Positions 1-9,749 of a stretch of 64,000 bases of DNA are shown piece by piece. The position numbers and the translations under genes were made by a program. A model generated the notes under the pieces. The model had not been told where the DNA came from and ran no database searches. It saw nothing but the letters and a program-made list of their open reading frames with translations. The DNA is from Punica granatum (taxonomy: Eukaryota > Streptophyta > Magnoliopsida > Myrtales > Lythraceae): contig NC_045132.1 of the NCBI RefSeq assembly GCF_007655135.1, forward strand, positions 18,056,534 through 18,120,533, written 5' to 3'. Position 1 is the stretch's first letter, and the number at the start of each line of letters is the position of its first letter.

Positions 1-78
1 TGGTGGAAATATCATTAATTAATATAAGATTTCAGAATCCAAATAAGAATCCATGTGGTTTTTAGGCGGCATGCATCC

Positions 79-88
79 TATTTATAAG
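79..88 (+). promoter_or_regulatory. TATA box of the RING-H2 gene
   Basis: TATTTATAAG lies about 100 bases before the ATG at 183, which is normal spacing for a plant TATA box with a leader of about 70 bases. A GCATGCAT (RY-type) motif lies just upstream at 69-76. The assignment rests on position and sequence only. Confidence 0.5.
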
Positions 89-182
89 CGTATGCAGTCA
101 TTAAATCCAATTTAATTTCTTTCTCATACTAACAAAAATCAGCCATCAATTAAGCATAGCATAAATTAAGCATAGCATAGAT

Positions 183-797
183 ATGCTCAACAATTCTCCT
201 CCGCCCTCACCACCTCCCCCTCCTCCGCCTCTCACTCCCTCCGATACCAATTTTGGCCGCATCGCGCCCTTCTGCGTGTTTTATTTAATTTTCCTCTTCT
301 TAGTGATCTTAATCGGCCTGAGGTGTCCATGCCAGACCGACAATGAAGCCGCCAACGATGATGATCCCGACCTTGAAATAGGCAACGTAAGGGCTCAGAT
401 TCCTCCACCACCGGTGCCTCTAATGCTGGGCGCAGCTCCGATTCCTACTCCTCTACCACCAGATGGAAACCCCGAGACGCCACTGGAGCTGGATGTGGAG
501 GAATTCGTCGGGCTTAAGATAGATGAGAATGGGGTATGGGAAGGAGAAGAGCACATCGAGTGCGCAATATGCCTGGAGGACTTTAACCAAGGAGCTGAAG
601 AAGCCTGCCAGGCGATCGTCCTGGACTGTCGCCATGTGTATCACGTTGCCTGCATCCTAGAGTGGCTCCACACGCACCACGAGTGCCCGATATGCCGCAG
701 GTACGTGCAGTTCCTCTGTTTGGTGCTGATCCGTCCTCGATCCAGCCCTGAAGCACAGACAGGGGATTCGAAGAGCGTGTCCCAGAATATCAGCTAA
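183..797 (+). CDS. Membrane-anchored RING-H2 (ATL-like) E3 ubiquitin ligase
   Basis: This is a single-exon gene for 204 residues. A proline-rich N-terminus (residues 6-17) is followed by one hydrophobic membrane segment (about 28-46), a proline-rich acidic linker, and a RING-H2 finger with ligands C127, C130, C149, H151, H154, C157, C168 and C171. The segment CRHVYHVACILEWLHTHHECPIC is split here as CRHVYHVAC, then ILEWL, then CPICR; W161 is the usual E2-contact tryptophan. A GL-containing stretch just before the finger (110-111) resembles the GLD motif of ATL proteins. Family members transfer ubiquitin from an E2 to substrates at membranes; the substrate cannot be read from sequence. The single exon, N-terminal membrane segment and C-terminal finger fit the ATL layout. 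A TATA box lies about 100 bases upstream. The short tail after the finger shows no further domain. Confidence 0.88.
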   Translation: MLNNSPPPSPPPPPPPLTPSDTNFGRIAPFCVFYLIFLFLVILIGLRCPCQTDNEAANDDDPDLEIGNVRAQIPPPPVPLMLGAAPIPTPLPPDGNPETPLELDVEEFVGLKIDENGVWEGEEHIECAICLEDFNQGAEEACQAIVLDCRHVYHVACILEWLHTHHECPICRRYVQFLCLVLIRPRSSPEAQTGDSKSVSQNIS

Positions 798-1450
798 CCT
801 CTAATATTGCTGCACTACACTAGGAAGAAGAGTTCATGCCTTCCATCCAAATTTAGAACGAGGAATTCATTATGTTTCAGAGTCATTGGTAGATCTTGAA
901 TTGGATTATTATTTCACCAAATAGATATTCAATGTCGACGATTGATTGATGCATTATTATTTCTCGAATTGGACGGGTAGAGTACGTACGGCGCATAACC
1001 CTTGAAGAAAGTTGCCACGGCATGTAGCTTATAGATTTTATGAGGTTAATATAAGATCGTATATTACTATATAAAAAACGATGTGATCCCATATTGTTTA
1101 CTAATATGTGAAAAGGAAATTTATAGAACTAGAGTTCTTTTTTTTTTTTTTTCTTTTTCGATTACAAAAGGAGGCCCATCGATCTAATATATATAGGGAA
1201 TTATAAATCTAAGTGTACGGACACTCTTACTGGCGAAAATAAAACTTATAACTTTTTTATTCTTAGATAAAAGTATGTGACGCTGTGTTATACTTCCTTT
1301 CTCAAAATTATATCGGATATTGCTGTTTTATTAGTTTGGAATCCCTCGTGCACTTTGTTATTTCCTACTACAGGACATCCTTCACTAGCAGAAAACGAAA
1401 AAAAAAAATCCTAATGGGGTCCATTGAACTAGTCTGTATACAATAAATAA
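798..1450. other. 3' flank of the RING gene with the first copies of two repeated blocks
   Basis: No gene is seen. Block A (about 890-1090) and block B (about 1310-1450, continuing into the tandem repeat) both recur downstream, at about 2475-2700 and 4095-4330 respectively. Confidence 0.5.
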
Positions 1451-2005
1451 AATTATGGTCAAGTTCAGGATCATGACGCGTAAGGCTAAGGTGCTCTCTT
1501 TTGCTAAGAGACTTAATTAATCACTTTTTAATAATGATAGCTGAATTGACACTATTGACCTGTCTTGAATTTTGACACGATTTTGTTACCTACTTTCTAC
1601 AATCATATTCATGTCTTTTAGTTAGGTAATATCTCAAAAATTGTATTTGGAATATTACATATACAAAGAAGAATATAGGAAATATTATATTGAGAGAGAA
1701 TCGATCGATATATATATGTGTGTGTGTAAAATTAGGGTCAAGTTCAGGATCGTGACGCGTAAGACTAAGGTGCTCTCTTTTGTTAAGAGACTCTTAATTA
1801 GTCACTTTTAATAATGATAGGACAATTGACACTATTGAGTTCTACCTTAAATTTTGACCTTATTTTGTTACTAATTTTTAAAAATTAAATTTATCTTTTA
1901 ATTAGGTAATACCTCGAGAATTGTATTTTAGAATATTACAGATACAGAGAAAAATATAGAGAATATTATGTTGAGAGAGAATCAAGGTATATATGTGTGT
2001 GTCGA
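1451..2005. repeat. Tandem duplication of about 280 bp, two copies
   Basis: Two adjacent copies, about 1451-1728 and 1729-2005, both begin near GGTCAAGTTCAGGATC, continue through GTGACGCGTAAG and AAGGTGCTCTCTTTTG, and end in an AT/GT-rich stretch after a TTGAGAGAGAATC motif. They differ by many substitutions and small indels, so the duplication is old. A partial third copy of the start of the unit is at about 4268-4325. Confidence 0.75.
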
Positions 2006-3190
2006 GAATTTTGATGTAAGGTGCGGGTAGAACGCCTAGTGAGTGAGAGCTTGTTTTTTAGGGTTAGGGCTTCTCTTTTCAGTTTGGCCATTGTGCCTAT
2101 AAGAGACGCATTCGCTTTGTACCACTCCACTATTATTGCGCAATAAGAGGTCATGAGTTTTCTTTATCTGAATATTTCCTTAGAGGGCGTTTGGTACGAG
2201 GCAATTCATGTGGATTATTGGGAATTTAATTTTAAATTTCTTGGATTCACCAGATTACTATATTTAACTGAAACAGATTACTAGTAATTTGGATGCCTAA
2301 GGCAATCAACTTTCTCACTCAGCTCATAATGTACTTACCTAGCAGGGGAGTGAATATCTAAATTCCTAGCAAGATTATCGGTAATGTATAAACAGTTCAC
2401 ACCAACATTACCAGTAATTTTAAAAGTGAAAATCTATCTCAATCTAAATCTAAATTACAAGTAATTTATACTTAGATATTGAATTGGATTATTCTTTCAC
2501 CAAATAGATATTCGATGTCGATGCTTCATAGTTGCATTATTATTATTATTTTGAATTGGACGACTAGAGTACCTATTGCATATGACCCTAAAGAAAATTG
2601 CCACAGCATGTAGCTTCTAGATTTATGAGGTCAATGTGATATACGAGGTCGCAGATGTTACGTGTATATATTTACAACATAAAAAGTGATGTTTATTATT
2701 ATTCCGTGCAATGCACAGAATAAAGCACTAATTTATTTAAAAAATGAGACATAATACAATGACACATCATTTCAACTAAGAATTAATAGGTTTCATGATT
2801 ATTTCTCGCCAATGAAATTATCTATACCCATTTATCTAGATTTCTAAGTTCTTATACATATACTGGGCCGATAAAACTCAATTAATCACATATAGGAAGA
2901 TCAATTTCTTATTTAGAATACTAGTATTTTTCCTTATTAAATGCAATTTCAATAAAGTAAAATAAATTTTTGTATAAAAATTAGAGTAATTTTTTTATTA
3001 TCATTGTGTAAATTTTACGATTAAATAATAATTTTACAACTAATAGTCTCATGCACTGCAAGAGCTTATTTTAGTTATATGTATGTATTTCGTATTATAT
3101 TGCATTTTATAATATTAAATGTAATAAGTTACATATATTAATAATTTCAATATTCAACATGATAATCAATTTTGTATATGAAATGTAAGT
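2006..3190. other. AT-rich non-coding stretch with the second copy of block A
   Basis: No gene is seen. About 2475-2700 repeats block A (about 890-1090), sharing TTGAATTGGATTATT, CACCAAATAGATATTC and GCATGTAGCTT. At 2703-2731 a short GTGC/GCAC hairpin is followed by CTAA and T, which resembles a Helitron 3' end. The sequence GGGCGTTTGGTACGAGG near 2185 resembles the outer end of a small inverted-repeat element, but no partner end was resolved. Confidence 0.4.
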
Positions 3191-4062
3191 ATTAATCTAA
3201 TGAAATTAAAAATGTTCAATCTAGTTTTATTAATATATTTCATTTCTTAATATTTAATGCTTTTTTGGTTAAATTTTAATAACTTCATTAAATTTAATGG
3301 TTCATTTTATTTAATTTTAAAAAGGTATTATATCTTTTGTTAGTATTTCAATGTTTCAAATTATATTATTTTTATTCAATATATTCAAATTATATTATTT
3401 TTATAATTTTAAAATAATATTTATCTTTTCATACTTTTTCAAATGCATTAGGCATTTATTGCGCTTCAATTTAAGGCAGGCATTAATTTAATAAAATTAA
3501 AAGTGTTCAATACAGTTTATTCAAATATCTCATTTCTTAATATTATATACTCTTTTTTGGTACAATTTTAAAAACTTCATTAACTTTAATGATTAACTTT
3601 TGCTTTCTTTATACAAAAAGGTATTATATTTTTGTGAGCATTTTAATGTTTCAAATTATATTATTTGTTCAATGTTTTCAAATTATATTATTTTTATAAT
3701 TTTAAAATAATATTTATCTTTTCATAGTTTTTCAAATGCATTAATTGAAGGGCATTTATTACGCCCAAGTTAAGGCAATTATTAATCTAATAAAATTGAA
3801 AGTGTCCGATATAGTTTTATTCATATATTTCATTTCTAAATATTTATGTTTTTTTGATAAAATTTTAAATTTTCATTAACTTTAATGATTCATTTTTGTT
3901 TACTTTAATAAAAAATTTTGTTAGCACATTTTAACGTTTTCAGATTATATCATTTTTATTCAATATTTTCAAATCGTATTATTTTTATAATTTTAAAATA
4001 ATATTTATCTTTTTATACTTTTTCAAATGCATTAGTTAAAGGACATTTATTGCGTTTCAAGA
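3191..4062. repeat. Three-copy tandem array, about 290-bp monomer
   Basis: Three head-to-tail copies lie at about 3191-3481, 3482-3780 and 3781-4062. Each starts ATTAATCTAAT or a close variant and contains ATTTCATTTCT, a TTTTTTGGT-like stretch, TTCATTAA, TTATAATTTTAAAATAATA and TTTATCTTTT. Each ends with CAAATGCATTA and a GGCATTTATTGCG-type stretch. The copies differ by scattered substitutions and indels. The monomer is very AT-rich and holds no open frame. It could be a minor satellite seed or the internal repeats of a transposon; no terminal structures were found. Confidence 0.8.
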
Positions 4063-5367
4063 TAATTTTACTAATATGTAGATAAATTGTTTTGTTGCAG
4101 TCGGATGTTGCTGTTTTACTAGTTTGAATCTCTTGTGTGCGCTATGATTTTTCCTAATTCAGTATATCGACTTCAATAATGGAAAAACAAATCCTAATAA
4201 GGTCCATTGAACTAATCTATATACTTGCCCCCCAAAAAAGGGGGAAAAAAAGTAATCTATATACGAAACATAAAATTAGGATCAAATTTTCGATCGTGAC
4301 GCGTGAGGTGAAGGTGCTCTCCTTTAAGCTTTTTATAATAATAACTAGATGACAAGTCCACATATACTGATGATGATAAATTTTCGTTTAAAATTATTTA
4401 CCATGAATGGACGAATAGCTGAAAATGATGTGTTATAATAATATACTAACTTATATAAGAAAATTCTAAGATGAAGGAAAGAGCTTTTTGTACTTCTTCT
4501 TATTGCATTATCAGTACTATTTTTACACATAGTTGTACTTATAAATTACAAAGAAAAAACTTATATTCTCGTAAAAGCCATGTACAAAGGCGGAGAATTT
4601 TCTATAGAGTAAAGAATGAAATACAATTAAATTGGTGAGCTATACATAAAAGAGTAAGCTATCCAAATATGTTATCGTTAAAATCACTATGTAACTGCAA
4701 TGGTCAATCCACGTGATCACCTTATTGTTGTTCGTAAGATGATCCACTGCAGGAAACCAATGGAATAGCATAGCCATCACTATCTCATCTTCTCTTATTT
4801 GCATCTCCATTAACTCGATTCTGAAATGGAAAATTGAACTAAAATGACGTGAAAGCGGATACAACACGCTTATATAACTTTTTAAATTCCATAACTAATA
4901 TGAATAATGATAAATGAATTCTTAATGTTTATAAAATTAATGACAAACTTTTAGATCTTCACTTTATAATAAATTGAAGAGGTGGACTTCCGGACTTCTT
5001 TGTGACATGGCACCATATATTTGCATCGTGTGTCGCAACTTTATCGGCGATCAATCACAAAGTCACTTAATGGAATGTTGGCTTTGACCTTCGTGACCTC
5101 GACTTTTATAATTGTATATAGATATAGATATAAATAGAACAATTGACACAAGATTATGATGTCATGGCACTTCTTTAGAAGTTGATGAGAGATCAGTCTT
5201 TCGAATGTAGCATTTGGTTTTATGATTTTTACTCTTACGGTGCAAAACCCGCAACCAATCTCATAAATTAGTTTCTAAATAGTATATTTGAGTCGATAGT
5301 ATTCATTTAAGTGTTCTTTAGTTTATATTGGTTTCGGATGGCCAGTGCATTCAAGAGTGCCGAAACT
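4063..5367. other. Non-coding stretch with second copy of block B
   Basis: About 4095-4330 repeats block B (about 1310-1530) and includes TTGCTGTTTTACTAG, GGTCCATTGAACTA and CGATCGTGACGCGT. A short GATATA microsatellite lies near 5117. No gene is seen. Confidence 0.4.
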
Positions 5368-7152
5368 GTTTAAGTCTGGAAGGTTTGACCATATTTTGAG
5401 ATTTTTGAAAATGATTAAATCTTGAGAAACTTTTTCCCGATAATTGTTCTCCCATATTTATAGATACCAAATATGATTTTTAATGAATTTTCCAATGTGT
5501 TTTACCTTAGTAGATTTGCATTTGACATTCGAAAAAAATACAGAAATTCTGGTTTTATTCTTTGATTGAAAATTTGACTTTTGATTCCTTTCAGATTTGA
5601 TTTTTCAGATATTTTTATTGAATCCAAATGGGGTATTTTTTTATTTACATGAAATATCTTAAGTAAATGGTGTAAAATAAAGGGCCTCTATGAGGGTCAG
5701 TCTGTCTTTATAATATACTTAAGTGTTAGTCTATAATTTTTGAACTCGAGGGTCGTTCTCCGAAGACTAGCCGACCTTCCCAAAACTTAAAAGCTTGGAG
5801 GACCTTCGTTTCAGCTTTGTCCTTGCATCGAAATATCAGAACAGGAGAGAGAGAGAGAGAGAGAGAGGGCGACTTGGGCTGAGCACGAAATCGAATAAGA
5901 GACGAGGGCTAGGCTTGGCGTTCTTCATCGGTAAGTTGGTAATCTATAGTCTTAGGATAGGTATTTACCGAGTTAAGTGGAGTCTAGGGTTCTTTCTTTC
6001 TAATTTGATTGAATTTAATTTCGTATTAAGCTGGAGGAGTTAGAAAGGATGAGATTGCTTAAGCTTGATTGGTTCAATGGAGGATTGAAATTATGTGTAT
6101 ATTCGATGATTGGAATTGATGAGATTGTTTGGGTGAAAAATAGGTCTGTGATAGTTGAGTTCTGTTAAAATTAAGGCCATTATGCTACTGTGATGTGTGT
6201 ATGTATAGCTGAGCACAATTGATATATTGAAGGCTGAGTGGTTTGGGTCAAGATTCTGACATATGACTGATTTATGATATACCCATATTCTGACATAAAG
6301 GTATCGAAAGAGTTGTTTCGCTATGTTCGACTGATTTGTGTAGCTTATATATGAGTATACACGTGTCTAAATAGGCCTCCAATGAGAGGTAAATACCTCG
6401 GAAGGAATGAACTAAGTGTCCCCAATAGGGAAAATTTATAAAGTGTATGCCAAAAGGGATGATTGGATCACTGGCCAGTTGTCATTCATTGATGAGTTCT
6501 GAATTATGATCCGTGACCTTGGTTATAAGTTAATGCCTTCGTAAATTATGGAAGGTAAGTGATCTTACTCCTTGATTTGGGAGGAACGACTGTTGAATTG
6601 CTTTGTAAGTGTGGCTATGATTGTTTTAATCTTCACCTACTTGGTCTCAATATTCGTGCTTCGACTATGCATCATCAACTCACTGAGCTTTAAGCTCATC
6701 CCTTTATTTTAAATATTTCAAATCAGTAGAGGTTCGAGAGATCGGGATAGGGCTTTGTAATAACTTTTTGGAGAAGGTCAAAGACCCTTTTTGAATAGAA
6801 GGTACTTGAACGGAGTCTTTCAGTCCTTGGTGATCTTTTTGATAGAGACTCATTGTGCAGAGGTTGTAAAGAGATTAAAAATACTCTCCAATGTACAGCT
6901 ATGTCATGTCTAGAGGTTGAGCTAATAGAACATTTATAATGTACTCTGTATGTTGTAGTTTGTTATGAATGATCAAACAAATGTATGTTGTAGTTTGCTC
7001 TGAATGATCAAACGAATGTATAAAGTCCTTTTGTTTTAATCTAGCTATGAGAAAAGTGATTTATTAAATTCAAAGGTTTTTGCACGCTTCCGTAATTGGA
7101 ATTGATCAGCCATTATCGGTCATTAGGATAAGGCTCGATCTCAGGTCGGGAC
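5368..7152. mobile_element. Possible degenerate solo LTR (chromovirus-like)
   Basis: The stretch has no protein-coding content of retroelement type but looks like a long LTR. It holds CTCACTGAGCTTTAAGCTCATCCC-like sequence near 6680 (read as CTCACTGAG, then CTTTAAGCTCATC), of the kind seen near the 3' end of Tekay/Del-type LTRs. It closes near 7152 with TCAGGTCGGGACA. A GA microsatellite lies at about 5837-5866, and a 35-bp unit is tandemly duplicated at 6947-6981 and 6982-7016. The left boundary is a guess and no target-site duplication was found. An alternative is a non-coding transcription unit. Confidence 0.3.
6947..7016. repeat. 35-bp unit tandemly duplicated
   Basis: Two adjacent 35-base copies start TGTATGTTGTAGTTTG and end GAATGATCAAAC(A/G)AA, with a few differences between them. 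Confidence 0.85.
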
Positions 7153-7646
7153 ATATGGACACCTAATATGAAAATTCTAAGAAAAATTAAACTGGAGATG
7201 AGTAAAATCAATCATTTATAATATATAAAAATTGAAACATGAGATGTGCTTGCGCCATGGAAGTCAAATTACTAATCCTCTGCTCCACATTAATTAACTT
7301 TGCAATTACGGCTCAATGAACATTTCTTGCATTTCTTTTTTTCTTTCATTATAATAATATATCGTTAAAGAATTCTTTTGAAAATTTGAAAGTTTTCTCT
7401 ATAATTGAAAATGCGACTCGAGACATGGGATACATTTTTAAGTTCAATATATTTACGAGACGTTTGGTACGTGAGAATCTATGTGGATTTCCTAAAAAGT
7501 TGATTAAATTCATCGGGCCTATATGATTCTCATGTTTGGTTGGACCATAACAATTTACGTCCTCACCTGCAAATTTCAACTCAAATGGTAAAGTAGATAA
7601 CTATTGGGGTAGGAATGTGGATTCTCACCTTAGTAGTATAATAATG
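7153..7646. other. Non-coding stretch
   Basis: No gene is seen. A TTTGGTACGTGAGAATC sequence near 7463, followed by GATTCTCATGTTTGG near 7530, looks like a small imperfect fold-back, possibly a MITE fragment. Confidence 0.3.
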
Positions 7647-8532
7647 GGTCAATTGCACCAGTGGTCCAAAATGTTTTACAAATGTTTCATGATGGTCCAA
7701 AAAGTTTTTTTCGCTACATGATGGTACAAAATATTTCAAAGTTGTTTCATGATGGTACAAACCATCAATTAACATTTTGCTGACGTGGCACATCCTATAT
7801 GTCACTTTTGTTACGTGGAACCAATTATAGTGCGTCACGTCATTTAAGACAAAATAAAATTTTAAAAAGTCCAAAAAAATACAAAAAATAATTAAAAAAT
7901 ACAAAAAAAGAGTAAAAATTTTGAAAAAAAATAACAATTATTTTAAATTTTTGAAAATTTTAAAATTATTTTTGAAAATTTTAAAATTATTTTTAAAAAT
8001 TTTAAAAATATATATATATATTTTTAAATAAAAAAAATACAAAAAAGAGTAAAAATTTAGAAACAAATAAAAAAATTATTTTAAAATTTTGAAAATTTTA
8101 AAAATTTTAAATTTTTTTTTTTTTTTTAAATAATTTTTTTATTTTTAAAAATAATTTTAAATAATTTAAAAAAATTTAATATTTAATATTAAAATTATTT
8201 AAAATTTAATATTAAAATTTTTTTAAATTTAATATTAAAATTATTTTAAATTTTAAATTAAAAGTTTTTAATTATTTTTAAAAGTTTTTAAAATTTAAAA
8301 TTATTTTTAAAAGTTTTAAAATTTTTAGAATTATTTAAAATTTTTCGGCCACGTCAGCAAGGAGGTGACACATAGTAGCCACATCAGCGTCGGCTTGACG
8401 GTGTCAAGCTCGAGTTGACGGTTTGTACCATCATGAAACAACTTTGAAATATTTTGTACCATCATGTAACGAAAAAAACTTTTTGAACCATCATGAAACA
8501 TTTGTAAAACATTTTGGACCACCAGTGCAATT
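7647..8532. mobile_element. Fold-back (Mutator-like) element with an A/T-only core
   Basis: Inverted arms of roughly 140-190 bases lie at about 7647-7790 and 8335-8532. The left arm starts GGTCAATTGCACCAGTGGTCC, and the complement of the right end reads GGTAAATTGCACTGGTGGTCC. Each arm carries three spaced copies of a CATGATGGT(A/C)CAAA motif and ends near CTGACGTGGC. The core, about 7850-8335, is almost pure A/T made of AAATTTT- and TTTAAAATTA-type words. The long arms with GGTAAATTGCA-type termini suggest a non-autonomous Mutator-like element. A 9-bp target duplication could not be recognised. The reading frames within it are by-products of the repeats. Confidence 0.7.
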
Positions 8533-8789
8533 TACCGAATTTTTTAATAACTTTTTAGACTTACGACCTTAATTTAAAATTTAAATTCTTTTGTAATAAG
8601 ATTACTTCGTTCTAAAATACATTTCAAGTAACATTATTCAGTCAATTTTAATTGAATCCATAATACATATTTCTCAAGAAAAATAATTCATATACAATTC
8701 AAACAAGGGCTAAAGAGATAGATCCATGGGATTGGATCAACATTTCGATGAATCCTACACCACCTGACTACGTGAAAGAAAGAAATGGA
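8533..8789. other. Short AT-rich spacer
   Basis: No feature was recognised between the fold-back element and the hAT-type MITE. Confidence 0.4.
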
Positions 8790-8797
8790 GTTGTTAC

Positions 8798-9327
8798 TAG
8801 GAGTGTGCATGGATACTGGGTATACTTGGAATCGATCGGAACCTACTCATTATGGTAGGGTCCGGGTAGCCCGTATTGAAAGTAGGGTAGAGTCTGAGTA
8901 CTAAAATAAAGAACCGGTAAAAACGGGTTCCAGTTGGTTCTTGCGTATAGGGTACTCAGAACCGGAACATGAATTGATATATGGATCCGGATAATAATTT
9001 CCCCATTATATATATATATATAATTATATTCAGATATTCCTATATTTAAAAAATACAGTCACAAATTCAAAAAAAATCTAAATCTATGTCGACATTTTGT
9101 TTTGCATAAATTACTAATTATGGATATAATTTTGGTTTTATATAGCGAGACAAAAAAACTTACAGGTTCCAACATGGTATCCGAAAACTGTGATATAATA
9201 CAGGTTAAAGTTCTGGTTCTGTGACTCAGTTGGGTAAGATCTAGTTTCAAAATCTTGAAAATTATACCTTACAGGATATGATCTGAGTATTGTACAAAAA
9301 TATGATACTCGAACATGCACACTCCTA
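8798..9327. mobile_element. hAT-type MITE, 530 bp, with intact 8-bp target duplication
   Basis: The left terminus reads TAGGAGTGTGCATG and the right terminus is its exact complement, CATGCACACTCCTA. The 8-bp direct repeat GTTGTTAC flanks both sides (8790-8797 and 9328-9335) without a mismatch. The interior has no transposase. The 8-bp duplication and short inverted ends are diagnostic of the hAT superfamily. The insertion ends about 100 bases before the ATG of the small membrane-protein gene at 9433, so it lies in that gene's promoter or leader. Confidence 0.88.
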
Positions 9328-9432
9328 GTTGTTACTGCACACAAGTCCCGTAAGGATCTCTTTTTTTTTTTTTTAATGAGTAAAAATAAATAAAAGTATT
9401 TCCTCGGGCTAAAGAGAGGACGGATTACAAAA

Positions 9433-9749
9433 ATGGCGAGAGAAAAGAGTCCCGGTTTGAAGATCCTCTGGCTCTGGACCATCGGAACCGCCGCCGGTAA
9501 CCTACCACTCCCTCCCTCCCTCCATCTCTATATCTAAATGTATGTTATCTATACAGTGAGTGACCCTTTTGCCGTCGGGTTGCAGTTTTGGTCACTTTCG
9601 TGGTGAAGACGAGACTGAGGGACATGGAGAGGTTCATGAATGCCCAAGAAGATCAGAGCCCCCACCAACACCCGTCCGCCCGCGACTCCATCATCCTGGA
9701 CACCCAGCCGGGACCCGATGAAGCTCGCCCACAGGACAAGGGGGTTTAG
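9433..9749 (+). CDS. Small single-pass membrane protein, 75 aa, two exons
   Basis: Exon 1 is 9433-9496 and exon 2 is 9586-9749. The 89-base intron begins GTAACC and ends TTGCAG. The joined frame starts MAREKSPGLKILWLW and ends in TAG. Residues about 9-28 form one hydrophobic membrane segment. A basic and charged stretch follows (KTRLRDMERF), then a hydrophilic proline- and acid-rich tail. The intron is phase 1, and its removal gives one continuous frame with no stop. The ATG is the first after the flanking MITE. The layout resembles small uncharacterised membrane proteins of plants, but I recall no function and assign none. Each exon is too short to stand out by length. Support comes from clean splice sites, sharp codon-like GC content, and the membrane segment being completed across the splice. 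Homology searches would settle it. Confidence 0.6.
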
